A stretch of DNA of 64,000 bases, taken from NCBI GenBank assembly GCA_014871385.1, contig CM026432.1:8858825-8922824 (forward strand), written 5' to 3'. A program made the translations under genes and the position numbers. Each line of letters starts with the position of its first letter. The first letter of the stretch is position 1. Of the stretch, positions 46,825-59,730 are shown piece after piece. This DNA comes from Ceratodon purpureus (Eukaryota; Streptophyta; Bryopsida; Pseudoditrichales; Ditrichaceae). The notes under the pieces are model-generated. The model ran no database searches. It had not been told where the DNA came from and saw nothing but the letters and a program-made list of their open reading frames with translations.

Positions 46825-49800
46825 ATGAATAAACTGCCTCGATCCTTTGCCTCGATCCACGGATTGTTTGACTTGTTGCCACAACGGTTTGGGCGTGATG
46901 GCGCCACCGGCTCTACGCCGTTCAGCACGAAGAAAACAAAGCGCCCTGTTTTGCTTCAAGCAAATCGTTTATGGCACTGTGGGACGCAGAATTGTATGTG
47001 ATTTGCTCCAAAGATTCCGAGTGGTGATGGCGCCCCAGATGGGTGGAGCAAAATTGAGATTCCGATTAATTTCTTGGCAACGTCCGCTGGCAGCGACGGC
47101 GGCGAGGGGTCATTCTCAGTCGGCGACATTGGCTTCATCGAAGAGATGAAAACTGATGTACTTGAAGGGAAGGTGAGTTGCCACAATAAACCTTTGTGGG
47201 GTGTTTAGGGGCTAGTGGGTTTTAGAGCAATTTGAATTTCGATTTCATTAGGCCTTGCTGCCACAACGGCATAAGGCAAGGTAGGTTTCGTGGTCGACAG
47301 CGCTTGTAGATGCCACGCAGGTCTATTGAATTAGATTCGGAGTATTTGTGATTGTGAATTTAGTCGTCAAGCAATAATTATCACGGTTGAGAGAATTTGC
47401 TAGTACTTTAGTCTTTCATTTGGTGTAGGAGGTGTCCCAAAATCATAACAAGTTTTGTCGATTACCTGCAAATCACCAAGCGTGACCAGGGGAGATTGAA
47501 TCAAGACTCCCGACTATCGGGTCCACTATGGCAGCAAGGGCTGCACGAAGCACTCAGTACATTCCCTAAGTTTCACTAGACGCACGCTATGCCCCGGTCA
47601 TGAGACGAGGTTCTACGCAAGTGGAGCTGTGCATGAAGAGCTCGTTCCCAACACGGAGGTTGAGTGGAGATACGAACATTGACTTGTGGATCAATGGAGA
47701 CATTTACCCTATTGATCCAGTGACAGGGAAGCAACCTCCAATCAAATCGCTAAAAGAGTTCATTGAATTCATATGTCATGGAGAGGAGGGTCTTCGCGGA
47801 TATACATACAGGCTGCTGGATCATTGTGTACATGGTCCTACAGAGGAGGAGACGTGGATCCAGTTGACACAGTTGAGCGGAAAAGTGCTTCAGCTTAGAG
47901 GCGAAGCTCTCGCCAGCAACTCAAGAGCAGCTGAAGATGTCCAATTACTTTATATGCGGTGCCTTGAGTTAGAGAAGACATGCACGGATTTACAAGCTCA
48001 GTTACAGACTGTCCGTGATTGCCATGCCCAAAGGGTGGAGCAATTGGAGCGCCATGTGCGGGGTCTTGAAGAAGACGTTGATCGCTGCCAGCGGAGGGCC
48101 AGCTTCAAGAAGGACACCCCCATGGGCATGCGAAGTAGGATTCGGGCTCTTAGAGGGATTCACGAGTTAAAACCTGGATCAGGTGGAACAAAAGCAAGAG
48201 TGAAGCTTGTGCGGACAGTGCTGCAACCAGATGTGGTGCAGTTTGTTGTCCAGGGGAACCGAGAGAACTGGAATAACTCTCGACTTCGGGGGGATAAAGA
48301 GTCCCAAAATAGGACTGCAGTAGCATTATCTCGAATTTTGTCACGGCATGAAGGTGTAGCTCTCGCTTCTCAGCCTGCAATGGCACATGTTCAGTCAGAG
48401 ATTGCAAACAATGTGCTTAAATCGATTGGTAAGAGTATTGGACCGGACAAAATTCTTGCTGCTTGCGACCAGGCAGGGGTTTTCCATCGCCCGGGATATG
48501 GTGCTCTCTACAAAGCTGGGAAGGCTCCCATTGCTCGTCTGAACAAAGGAGTCTCCGGGGGTATTTTGCCGAGCCCCTATCATGTAAAACTGCTTCAACA
48601 GGAGTTAAATGCAAACCTGCCACAGTATATTGGCGAATACTACCATGCTGAAGGACGACTTACGCTACCAGCAAGTTCTAAGAAGAACAAGAAGTCCGAG
48701 GACATGGTAAAGGAAGTCGTTTTGACTGAGAAGAATTCCCTATTCACAGACCTTGAGGTGGTCCAAAGAAGCATGGTGATCTTCTACGACATCACGGAAG
48801 AAGGTAACGTAATCACCTCAGACTATTGTTTTCAAAGTTTGCTGTCAGCACGATTATTTATCAATTAACTGTGCCCTCACATCCACTCGCCATGTTTCCA
48901 CAGAGTTAAGAGGGGCATTGCTGGTATTTGTCATGAAATTGGACGAGGCCGAAATTGTGAATGTCAAGAAATTTGAACGGGTCAGCATCACGTTGATGAA
49001 TAGGGCGCTGGACCCAGACATTCAAAGGAACCATGCCCTGTTTTTCTCAGTCCAGTCGGAGCATGAAATCTAGCCAGTGGCAACCTTTCAAGTGGAAAAA
49101 AAGTCCTACGAAGTTCTCTGGTGGATATTTGGGAAATCCAAATTTCCATCTATGATTGCAGCACAGTCCACTGGCGAGAAACTCACGGTCCTTGAAGTTG
49201 GAGAATTCCTTGTGGAGTGGCATCTCGCTGCGGACATGAAGATGATCAAGTGTATGTACGGGCTTCAATCGGGGCCGTCGTGTGCAATGAAATGCATATA
49301 CTGCGAGCAGAAGAGGGCTAAGCCTACGGTAGGGACAGCAAGCCAGGCGAGTGCTGCCATCAGAAAACTTGGGAAACCGAACTGGGTGGCGGGACTGTTT
49401 GCCAACTCTGTGGAGCCAGAACCTTGTGACATGCGTGCACTTACAAGGTGGCGGCCTATATTGCCAACTCCGTTGCACAGAGTGCACATTTGTACACTCC
49501 ATGCCCTAGTTCTATTAGCGGAGAAGATTGTGCATCAACACATCGTTTCTGTCTGGAACATACAAGATCAAAGACTAAGGGCTACAGCAATAGAGCAAAT
49601 GGAGAAGTCCTTGTCAGCTATCGGGGCTCAAGGTGGCAACGTGGAGATTAGAAAGGATCCGAAACTGAGTGGCAGCACAGGGAATGTGCCACAGAAACCA
49701 TCTTTCAGTGGGGTTGTTGCTAGCAGACTATTTAAACCAAGCGTATGGTCTGGAAACGACAAGGCCTGGAAAGACATATGTCAAGCAAAGAGCAATAATA

Positions 49801-50334
49801 GTGGCGGCGGTGCACATTGTAGGGCGATGGCTGCTATGTGGCAAGCCTTTGAAGAGGTTCTACCATATTTCAGCGGCTTGGTGCTGACATCAGAACAACG
49901 ACTCGAGTTCAAAGGGAAGATAGAAACGTGGGGGAGAACATTTTTGGAGGCCTTTGGAATTCCAGCATTGGTACCAAAATATACAGCATCGGTATAACAA
50001 GAAATTGGAGTGCACCAGGGTTCTCAATACCCCGGATGATGAGGCAAGATTGGAGGCTACGCGTAGAAGGCGAGAACAGCGGCATCGATCAAATGCTTCC
50101 AGGGCTTTAGAGAATTGGCGGTCAAGGCGACGGCGTATTGGCAGCGCTTGGGTGAGTGATAACTTCGTTGGAGGTGGTGGAGCCAACAATGCTCAAGCAA
50201 GAGGTTTTGCCAACGAAGATGACCCCGGGGAGGATGGCAACAATGTGGATCCTGAGGAAGGTCGCAACTCCACTAACAGTGACGACGCTGGCAACAATGT
50301 AGACAGTGATGACGCTGGCAACGACCTTGTGTGA
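46825..50334 (+). pseudogene. Decayed transposase-like gene of unknown family
   Basis: Protein-like frames on one strand cover 46825-47172, about 47600-48802, 48904-49997 and 49954-50334. The first exon has an in-frame TGA (46999-47001). The second begins around 47600 and has a coiled-coil region (about residues 95-165), ending at a donor, GAAG|GTAACG. After a 101-bp intron the frame continues, is interrupted by a single TAG (49071-49073), then runs on with AADMKMIKCMYGLQSGPSCA, MKCIYCEQKR and LPTPLHRVHICTLHALVLL. The pattern DMKxxxxxYGL...CxYC...P(L)xRVHxxxLHxxxxxAEK resembles DDE-type transposases related to KDZ-like families in animals and algae, but I cannot assign it. The last piece needs a frameshift near 49950 and has an Asp/Asn-rich repeat tail (GNNVDxxxxGN). 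Three disabling sites argue for a dead copy. Confidence 0.5.
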
Positions 50335-51286
50335 ATTGAGTACAATGCGTTCTAAATTCATTGGATAGACATCTAGAATGTGGCAAGATTTTTTTTATTT
50401 TTTATTTTTTTAATCGGAGTAGAGAGTGGTTCTTCTTTGAACATGTTTTTTGGTTTCATTCTAGAATAGCCATTTACGGATAGATTTATCAAAAAATTTG
50501 GATTTTTTCCAGGAATTTCCTAAAATGGCTTATCCATTGCTATGTTAATCTCGATAATTATTAAAGAGGCACCCATGGAGAAGGTAGTAACTCCACTGAA
50601 AGTGAGGTCGCTGGCAGCAATGAGGACAGTGACAACACAAGCAATGGCCGTCTGTGACTTGACCACAATGTGTCTTTGTTATTAAGTTGTAGCTATGTAG
50701 AATGTGGCTGGTAACAATGTTTTTTTTTTTTTTAATTGGGTTAGACCATGGTTCTCCCTTAAACTTGTTTTGTGGATAACTCACGAAAGTGCTTAGTCCA
50801 TGCAATTATTAATCTCCTTAATTAATGGGTCTTAGTAATCATATGTACTAGTCACGCTAAAATTAAGATTTTAATTTCTGAGACGATTTTCTAAGTACCT
50901 ACATCAAATGGGGATGTGTGGTTTAGGGCCATGGCAATGATTTGCATGGAGTGGCAATTAAGGGGGATATTAGAGCTTCCCACCGACTCCTTAACCTCCC
51001 TTCATTAAACTCTATTTGCGACTCTCAACCCCCCCTAACCAAGGATGCACAACTGGTTGACTCCAACACGGATTCCCCTCTCTTTTCTTCTCTTCTTTCC
51101 ATACGCCGCACGTGGTTGACTCCAGCACAAGTCCGCGCCTAGCGAAGCCGAAGCCGCTCCCCTTGCTTCCAGCAAGCGCCCGGGCTTTTCTTGTTTTTTA
51201 AATTGGTGTTGTGGGTGCCGGGGAGAGACCGTTGAGGAGAAGAACCGCCCTTTTCGTGCTGTTGATGATCGGGAGCAGGTGACGAA
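50335..51286. other. Spacer before the CACTA element
   Basis: AT-rich with two homopolymer T runs, then a more GC-rich 300 bp. No gene recognised. Confidence 0.5.
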
Positions 51287-51405
51287 CACTATAAGAAACC
51301 CGTGTTTTTGGGGATGTTCTCCAAAAACATGGTCGTGTTTTTGTCATGTCCGCATGTTGGCCATTCATGTCTTGAAGAAGGTGAGGACGTTAACGTGTTT
51401 TTGGA
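51287..51405 (+). repeat. CACTA left terminus with subterminal CGTGTTTTTG repeats
   Basis: After the CACTA terminus, CGTGTTTTTG occurs three times (about 51301, 51332 and 51394). GTTTTTGG...CCAAAAAC forms an 8-bp-stem hairpin at about 51303-51327. Subterminal repeats of this kind are the usual TNPA binding sites in CACTA elements. Confidence 0.65.
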
Positions 51406-52631
51406 GGTAAATTGGGCGGATCGTGCCGAGACACGTACATGCTAGCCTGAAAACGTGAAGATGTTAAAAAAACTTATACGTCTGCGGGGACATGGCCGAG
51501 GACATCCCTGGAAACGTGAAAGTGCCACGTGAGCAACGGTCTCGTTTTCACTGATAGTAAAAACAGTGCGAAGTTACCAGACTGCGAGGTAACTTCCTAC
51601 CCGCAGTGAAGAAAAACAGAGGTTGGGCAGGGTCAGCAAAGGGAGAGGACAAAAAGCCAGGAGAGATTAAAGACATTGTTTTTATTTTTTGTTCTTAAAT
51701 AAAATTCGCAATATCATTTACAATGACAAATGGTTTATACCGTTCACTATATTGTGATTTCTGAATTTCTAATTTGTGTACTTCGGTTTTTATATTAATT
51801 TTTAATATACAAAAATTACGGATATAGTGCATTTATTTTCTGAATTTATTTAAATTAATTTTATAAATAGGAAATGCCAATTTAAGCTGAAATTAAAGAT
51901 TAAGGAAAAAAATGTAATTATTGAAAGGAATCGGTAGTTATTAAATTTCAACGAGGAAAGGGTTATTACGTTCATTGTATTCTAACGTCAACAATCTTTG
52001 ATTTGTGTACTTTTTTTAAAAAAAACAAACTTGAATATCATAATGTTAAAATATGGTGTGATTATTTTTCTGAAATTATGTTAATTAATAATATAAATAG
52101 AAAATGCAAAATTAAGCTGAAATGAAAGATTATGGAAAAAAATGTAATTATTAAAAAGGCTTCGTAGTTTTTAATTTGCAATGAGGAGAGGCTTATTACG
52201 TTCATTGTATTGTGCTTTCAACATTCTTGATTTGCTTGATTTGTGTTTAAAAATACACTTGAATATCATACTATTAATATGCTGAACGAAATGCAGTAAT
52301 TACTGTAAATACCATAAAAAAATCCACATCAAACAGGATAACACGACACGCTGTGTATACGCAGACATCACTGTAAACATTTTACTAAACGTAGCCGCAT
52401 TAACGATACGATGTCATCTTTGACATCCCTACGGATGTCCTTCATGACGTCTATGTATGTCCGTATGTATATGCGAGCAAGTAACAACCGTTACATCCCA
52501 GATGGTAAAGAGGATGTTTTTCGAAACGTTTGAGACGTCTCCTATGTAGTGCAAGACGTTTGACAAGGACACGCAGACGTAGTTGTGGACAGCGCTAATG
52601 TTAGCACCGTCAGCAATTAGAGGTTCAACTG
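51406..52631. other. CACTA left interior, non-coding
   Basis: AT-rich, with an imperfect ~220-bp duplication: AAGCTGAAATKAAAGATTA(T/A)GGAAAAAAATGTAATTATT-type segments at about 51875 and 52110, each followed by TTATTACGTTCATTGTATT. Near the right end GATGTC-type motifs are frequent. Confidence 0.5.
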
Positions 52632-55600
52632 TCATTCATCCTCTTCCATTTCGAGAACGTCGTTTGTTTCAGCACCGGCTGTAACGTAGGACCCTCCCAC
52701 AAGAGCAGCATGACGAGTTGGCTCCGTTTCGAGAACCGGCGGCTGCAAACCCTGGAAGTTGTCGTCGCTGCCCACTGCAACTACGTTGGCAACTGCATGT
52801 CGATGTTGTATCACTGTGCGCCGACCTCTGACGTCTGTACGACAAATGATCTTCCATCCCCGCCTTGTGGGATCATCAACAAAAAAGACCTGCTGACAAT
52901 GCAACGGAAACGCAAAAGAGTCCGCATGTACTCTGTGGTCCATGTGGTTGAAGTTTGCCATGCTGAAATCGTACTTGTCGCGTTCAATGTTGGGGACGCG
53001 TGCATCACGGGAAGCTTTAACCCACTCGCAGAGCAACACTGTGGTACAGTGATTGCGGTAATCCAACTCAAGAATCTCCTCAATGTACCCCACATACTTG
53101 GTGGTGCGGTCAATGGGCCTCCCATTGCGAATCCCCCAACGTAGTTGCTGCGTATATGCGGTAACTACACAGGAGTCACGGGTGACAAGTCCTCCCTCCG
53201 CTGTACGAGGGCGAAAGCGCATTCCGAATGCCTTGAGTAGGCGATGGGTGGTAGCATACCTCTCTGGGGGGCACGAGTACTGTACCACATCTGCATCCAG
53301 TTGATCACCGGCCGCTTGAGCTTGCTCCACCCGTGCCCTCAGCCATTCTGCGAAACGCGGCAATTCGCACAATTCGGGTGGATACGTGACGGATCTGGAA
53401 GGTCGCTGACGTCTGGACTGTGCTCGATATAGCTCACGCTCCTCCCAGCGGCGTGCCTTTGCGATTACATACTCCCTGTAAACAAGACCAAACACCGTTG
53501 TTAAACGCTGGAAAGGCGGCATAGATAGAAACAACATGGTTCAGTACACATTTGTTAGATCGGATGTACAGAACGACATCTTACTGTGTGTTCCGACGTC
53601 ACGGATGACGTCTGCATGGACATACTCTAATTTTGGGAAAATACTTGGCGATATTTTGGCAGATGTTATAAAAGACATTCTACGAGACATGCAAACGTCT
53701 ACACATTTCATAGAAGCACTGCCCTGAACACAGTTTTGTACTCTTATTGATTTCTGGAGGCATCTTAGATGGGTGGGTGTTAGTTTTAGGGGCTCACTCT
53801 CGCCATGGTTCTAAGCAAGGAGCGTTGTCGATGACGAAGGCATGTGCATAGCCCCGTACTTCGTCAGACAATCTACGCTTGGTGTTGTCATTATCACGCA
53901 AGATTTCGTCAGTCATGGAGGCATCTTCAGTGGCATCCCAAACACGATGCGTTGTTGCCCGATGTTGCCTCATGTACTCTGTGCAGAACCCGAGGGTGTC
54001 TTCTAAACGATACCCTTCTGCGATGCTCCCCTCTGGATGTGCTTGTGTCCTCACGTAGTCTTTCAGCGTCTTCATGTACCTCTCAATTGGATACATCCAC
54101 CTACAATGGACTGGCCCACATATGAACAATTGCTCCACGAGGTGTACGGGGAGATGTGTCATCACGTTCAAAAATGTTGGAGGAAACTCCTTCTCCAGCA
54201 CGCACGACGCCATTGTCACGTCTCGCATGAGCGCGTCGCTGCTGTCTGCACGTACCTCTTTCTCACAAATGCGCTGAAAGACCCTGCACATTTTGATGAT
54301 GGCTATGCGCACCTCTTCGCTCAACAAGTTACAGACAGCAACAGGGAGTATCTACAAGATGGACAACATGGAAAGATCAGATGTTAAACTATTAGAGGCA
54401 GTGAGGTTTAGATACAATATAAACCCTGCAGTCCTATGTGTGTCATCACCTGTTGCTGTTCATGTCCGCAGAAACACCAACCATGTTAACCAGAACATTA
54501 CCATGTCGTACTCAACACCGCTGTGTAGGCATACACAAGGACGTTTTGTAGGATGTCCTTCACTGAACGTGACAACGTCTGGGAGTACGGCATCGGCAGA
54601 ATTCGTCTACAACTTTGCAGCATGCAAGACGTTCATAGGTGCGAAAATCAATACCGTACCTGCTGCATGAGGACATGATAGTCGTGAGTCTTCATGTATT
54701 GCAGCTTCCCATCCGCCAACCGTTTGTGAATTGCCCCTACATAGTTTGTTAGAGTGCGGACAATAGACACTATGTGAACAAATTTGCGCTTCTCCTCAGG
54801 CTTCAATATGTATGGGGCTTGCGGCATGTAGTATTCGTCTCCTCGGCGTCGTGGAGGCTGCAACCACAACTCTTCACGGATGTTCAAGTCCTCCACGTCT
54901 TGGCGACTTCCAGGGCTGTCATTCATTCCAAACAGAGTCTTCAGAATGTTCTCACATAAGTTCTTTTCGCAGTGCATGACGTCTAGGACGTGTCGAATCT
55001 TCAGATGCTGTTTAGATGCCCACGCAATTTGTTAGCACCACATCTAGAGTCATTAGAAAAATTACATGTTGCCAACCAGTGTTGACAGTGAGCACATGTT
55101 TAGTGCTTGTCAAAACAAACGTCTTGTGAAACATCCTGATGTCCACAAAGACATCTATTGGAAACACGACAACGTAAACACTATCTCCAACAACGTTGTT
55201 ATGCTTAGGAAAACATTCAAGGCAGAGTAGTCATTCTCTACTGACCTGCCAATAAGGAAGTTCAAAGAACACGCTTAGCCGCTTAACGCCCGTGCTATGC
55301 ACAGGGTCACTTGGGCCTCCTTCCCTGCCGCCGAGGTCTAGATATGACTGCCGCCACGCAGCATACCTAATAACGTCTGATCCTGACATGATTGTAGGCG
55401 CCGTCCGTGTCTTGCGGTTGCCATTGAACCGAGTGTTTCGCCGATACGGATGGTGACGTGGAAGATAACGACGTGCACCTCCAAACACAATCTTTGAGCC
55501 CCGAGTCGTGCGATCTGGACGCAGATCTCCTGTCTTGGCGGATCTAGCATCTGTTTCTGGGCCGCAGGAAGGACATCCCTTATATCCCTTACAGCATAAA

Positions 55601-57042
55601 CCTGAAATGAGGCCATATGCGGGAAAATCTGAAATAGTCCACATCAGCAAACCTCGTAGATTGAAGCCTTGAGACCCTACGGGTTGAGTGAAATCAAGTG
55701 CTGGGACACCTTGCCAAAGCTGATGCAACTCTTTCAACAATGGCCGAATGAACACGCCAATGTTTGCTGCAGTTGGTGAGCGCTTCCCTGAGATCAATAT
55801 GCACAACGAAATGAAGAACTTCTTTGTCACAAACCATGGCTCCAAATTGTATAGCAAGATAAGCACTGGCCAAGTCGACCAGTTTGTGTTGCTTAACTTG
55901 AAAGGGTTGACACCGTCTGTCGCTAAAGCCATACGCATGTTCCGTGTGCCAGCTCCGAAGTTCCCGAAGACGTCGTCTGTGTCGATGTGTTTCCATGCGG
56001 GGCTGTCAACTACAGACCGCATGATGCCGTCTTCGCTGACATGCTTTGTGTGACCTGTCAACATGCTGGCAATCTCCGGGGACCGCCACATCCGTAGCAA
56101 GCGGGGTATGAGAGGAAAATGGCGTATCACCTTTGAGGGAATAGAGTCCGTACCCTCCAACCATCGGGATTTTGAACACTTTGGACATGTCTGCAAGTCC
56201 GCATGTTCATCTTCATATAGTACACAACCATCAGGGCATGCGTGGATGTTGTTGTACTCCAATCCTAGCTTGCGAATTGTCTTTGCGGCGGCATAATGAC
56301 TACTTGGCAGCTTATTGCCCTCTGGAAGTAAGTCCACCGCCAAGTACCGCAATAATTCAGTGGCGAAACTGTTGCTCACACCAAAAACCACACACATGTT
56401 CATGATGATAATGGTGGCAGACACAACACTTGTCCTTGACCCCGGATACAGCGGGGTTGTAGCCTGCTGATAGAGACGCTGCAACTCGTCAACAGTGTCG
56501 GGATCGAGGTCATCTTCGGCAACCAAGTTGGGCTCAACACCAGTGTCCCTATGGAGAGCATCGCCACGGTCAAGGGCCTCCATAACTTGTCTTTGGACAT
56601 CGTGATACTCATCCAGCAAAGCCGCGTCGTTGGCAACATGATCCTGTTGAGGGACGTCATGAGGGACGTCCTGACCAGCGTCCGGCATGACGTCATCATT
56701 GCCAAACAGAGGGCCATTGTCTACGATATCGTCGTCGTATGCAATGTCTTCTACCCAGATACCGTCGGGTGGGTATCCTTCTGGTGGGTCGCCACCAATG
56801 AGTGACTGTGTCAAGAATGGGTCTCTACCCACAGATGCATGGTGGTCTCGGATGACAGAGATTCGCTTCCGCCGTCCCCCATGACAGTCGCGGCAAGGGC
56901 ATGGGTACGATGTTATGCCTTGCGTTGTAGCCACTCGTAGCTCGGTTTGTAGAATCAGATCACCAAGAGGAATGTGACGCAGTGTCCGTCCGTCAGCATC
57001 ATGTCGGATTCTAGCCCCGCGTCGACGACCCTCCGTGCTCAT
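52632..57042 (-). CDS. tnpD-like: CACTA tnp2-type transposase (TNPD)
   Basis: Four exons (57042-55246, 55007-54660, 54351-53798, 53475-52632) join in phase to 1180 residues with no stop. An in-frame ATG at 57078 would add 12 residues; I chose the second (MSTEGRRRGARIRHD). Domains in order: an N-terminal Transpos_assoc-like zinc motif (YPCPCRDCHGG); an acidic linker; the tnp2 core (LATDGVNPF, STWPVLILLYNLEPW, LLMWTISDFPAYG, KGCPSCG); exon 2 with HVLDVMHCEKNLCENI; the DUF4218 region in exon 3 (LEKEFPPTFLNVMTHLPVHL, HCRWMYPIERYMKTLK); and the DUF4216 region in exon 4, ending in an acidic tail. This enzyme cuts and joins CACTA ends. It is divergent from the TNPA-like gene on the other strand. Intact structure suggests recent activity; expression cannot be judged. 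Confidence 0.92.
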
Positions 57043-57121
57043 GGCACCTGCAATGCTAGCACATTCACCAATGTACAAAAGAATGTCAAACTCGGCTCAA
57101 ATTACCCATCAAATAAAGAGA

Positions 57122-58260
57122 AAGACAAAGCAGCAAGATGATCGTAGTAAACAGAGTCCAAGGTGTCTGAAGTGACCTCTCTAACTATGTCCTAGCAAAC
57201 ACATAGACGTTTACAAAGGCATCTCGATGATATCAGTCACACTCCCTATCTGCGACAACATCTTGAAAAACACAGAGAAGCTGTAAAGCCCATCTGGACA
57301 GTGGTCATAGTTGGGGAGGAGGGGGGATGTGAGAGAGAGAAGAAGAGAAAGAAAGGGGAATGACAATGACTAGGAAAGTTAAAAAATAAAAAATGGAAAA
57401 TAAAAATTAAAAATTAAAAAAAAAAGTCAAAATGGAAATGGATGATTGAAAGGACGGATGAGAGGGAGAGAAGAAGAGAAAGGAAGGGGAATGACAATGA
57501 GTAGGAAAGTAAAAAAATAAAAAATGGAAAATAAAAATAAAAAATTAAAAAAAAAGTCAAAATGGAAATGGATGATTGAAAGGACGGATGAGAGGGAGAG
57601 AAGAAGAGAAAGGAAGGGGAATGACAATGGGTAGGAAAGTAAAAAAATAAAAAATGGAAAAAAATAAAAAAAAATAAAAAAAAAAAGTCAAAATGGAAAT
57701 GGATAATTGAAAGGAGGGATGAGAGGGAGAGAAGAAGAGAAAGGAAGGGGAATGACAATGGGTAGGAAAGTAAAAAAATAAAAAATGGAAAATAAAAAAT
57801 AATTAAAAAAAAAAAATCAAAATGGAAATGGATAATTGAAAGGAGGGATGAGAGGGAGAGAAGAAGAGAAAGGAAGGGGAATGACAATGGGTAGGAAAGT
57901 AAAAAAAATAAAAAATAAAAAATAAAAAATAAAAATAAAAAAGAGTCAAAATGGAAATGGATAATTGAAAGGAGGGATGAGAGGGAGAGAAGAAGAGAAA
58001 GGAAGGGGAATGACAATGAGTAGGAAAGTAAAAAAATAAAAATAAAAAGTAAAAGAATATTGATGATGAAATGGACAGTGGAGAGGGGGATAAGGGTGAA
58101 GGAAGGGGGAATGAGAGTGTTTGGAAAAAAGAACAATCGGCAATGGCATCATGGTAAGCACAGTGAATGGATTCATGTTGTCTGAGGTCATGTCTTTGAC
58201 CATGTCGTAACAAACGTATACGCATTTCTAGAGGCATCTCCATGCCGTCCATTCATAAAA
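57122..58260. repeat. ~130-bp minisatellite framed by a diverged duplication
   Basis: About six copies of a ~130-bp unit run from about 57310 to 58070. The marker TCAAAATGGAAATGGAT recurs at about 57427, 57557, 57688, 57817 and 57946. Each unit has a purine-rich half (GAGAGGGAGAGAAGAAGAGA) and an A-run half, so the minus strand is almost pure pyrimidine. On either side lie related sequences: GTCTGAAGTGACCTCTCTAA...CTAGCAAAC at 57168 and GTCTGAGGTCATGTCTTTGA...GTAACAAAC at 58177, both followed by AGGCATCTC. Long open frames on the minus strand here are artefacts of the repeat. Confidence 0.85.
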
Positions 58261-58428
58261 CCTATGTGTGACATTATCTTCAAAATTAAAAAATAAAAAA
58301 AAATTAAAACTATGTATGAAGCTGCAAGGCTGAAATGCACATGGTGCACTGATGGGCTAAGAGGATGCATATAAAGAACATCCCCTCTCCTCCCAAAATG
58401 TACTCTACCTAGGAAACCTATATCTTCA

Positions 58429-59239
58429 TCACACAAAATCTCCCTCACTCATGGCAACACAAACTTGTTCATAGAGCCACTGGTCATAGTTTTCCTCCCA
58501 TGTATCAAAAGGATATCCACCATCGTAGAACCAAGACAAGCTGTACATATTCTTGTTGTACACATCGTCAACAGTCTCGAGCATGAAATCTGTGTTGTTC
58601 AATAAACCTCGCTCGTAGAAATACATGTGTTCACTATGTAAAAACGCTAGCTTCTCAAGGTACGTGGCATACTGGACATCGTACTCTTCGAATGGGTAAT
58701 GTTCGTATGGAGCCGCGCACTCTCCCACGGACTCTGCATCGGAAAAGGCCTCCACATGCAACTCCATGGCGACGATGGAGGGATCGAGGACAGGCCCTGT
58801 AACCGTGGCACAGGGTTGACGAAGATCATTGCTGCCTCAATGGCAATGCGCTGTGCACTTACAGGATGACTAAGACACGTTGTCGACCATGTCTACTAGA
58901 ACAAGAGATGTCCACATGGACATCTTCCAAGGCATCTGAACATGTTTAATCAATGGAAGTGTCATGAGAACTTACTGCAGATTAACCCGTTCTAGTTTTG
59001 CACTTGTACATCCAGGCTGGGAGGACCCGTGCCTTTGTCCACCGACACTTGCAACGTAGGCGCTGTTTGCGGACAGCAAAATCCAACCCCAATGTTCGCC
59101 TCACCTGCAGGGGACAAATGCACGGCGGTCTTCCATGGATCCCCCACCGCTGCATGCAACAGACTTTGCAGTGGCACAGACAAAGCTTCTCGCCGCTAGG
59201 ACATGCCGCCAGCATCTGCTCAGCAAGCGCCATGAACAT
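58429..59239 (-). CDS. Small CACTA-internal gene(s): Cys-rich part and acidic aromatic part
   Basis: Two minus-strand frames lie in the gap between the two main CACTA genes. The right one (59239-58982) encodes a Cys/Arg-rich 85-residue peptide with CPSGEKLCLCHCKVCC, which looks like a zinc- or nucleic-acid-binding segment. The left one (58767-58429) encodes 112 residues rich in Tyr, Asp and Glu (HYPFEEYDVQYATYLEKL, YDQWLYEQVC). The frame of the left part stays open upstream to about 58830. I could not prove that the two are exons of one gene, since the first frame stops before the best donor (GCA|GTAAGT at about 58975). No family recognised. Confidence 0.33.
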
Positions 59240-59454
59240 GCGTTAGAGAGAAATGTGCTAAATGTGTGTAGTACATTGGGTCAACTGATCTTCAAATCTA
59301 AGTCATGCAGTCGGACAGGCTGTTGCACTGCACAGTACTAAAAAATTCTTCTGCATTCACATTATATATACATACGTAGACCTCAATGCGGGTTATATGT
59401 TTATTTAAAGCCATACTGTAAAAAGGCATCCATGCCAGATGTATACAGGGATAT

Positions 59455-59730
59455 ACTCGCAACAATAAACATGTCTACATAGATGTCTACAGAGATGTCC
59501 ATGTCTGGTGAGACGTGGCAAGGAAGGACAATATGTCTTCTAGACATGGACCAACGCTAGACCTGTACAACTAACCAATGACATGTGGATGTATACTTTG
59601 ATGTTAAACACGACATACTCTAAAGACATCACTATGTTGTACGAGATGCATGGATGAATGCCTTTGTCAACATCCGTATGTCGTACAAGATGTACTGAAG
59701 GATGTCCCACTAGACATCCATAGATGTCTT
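59455..59730. repeat. Cluster of GATGTC/GACATC motifs
   Basis: Six exact copies occur in about 250 bp (59482, 59494, 59625, 59701, 59713, 59723), in both orientations, plus many one-base variants such as CATGTCT, GACATG and GACATA. By chance about 0.1-0.2 exact copies would be expected in that length. Similar clusters lie in the introns and spacers at about 52400-52560, 53550-53710, 55080-55180, 58880-58960 and 60960-61520. Confidence 0.75.

Noticed and set aside
49047-49502. 151-codon minus-strand frame
   Set aside because: Antisense to the better supported transposase-like frame; no domain.
57414-58252. Long minus-strand open frames of Phe/Leu/Ser-rich sequence
   Set aside because: They are translations of the ~130-bp purine-rich minisatellite; the amino-acid repeat follows the DNA repeat and changes frame freely.
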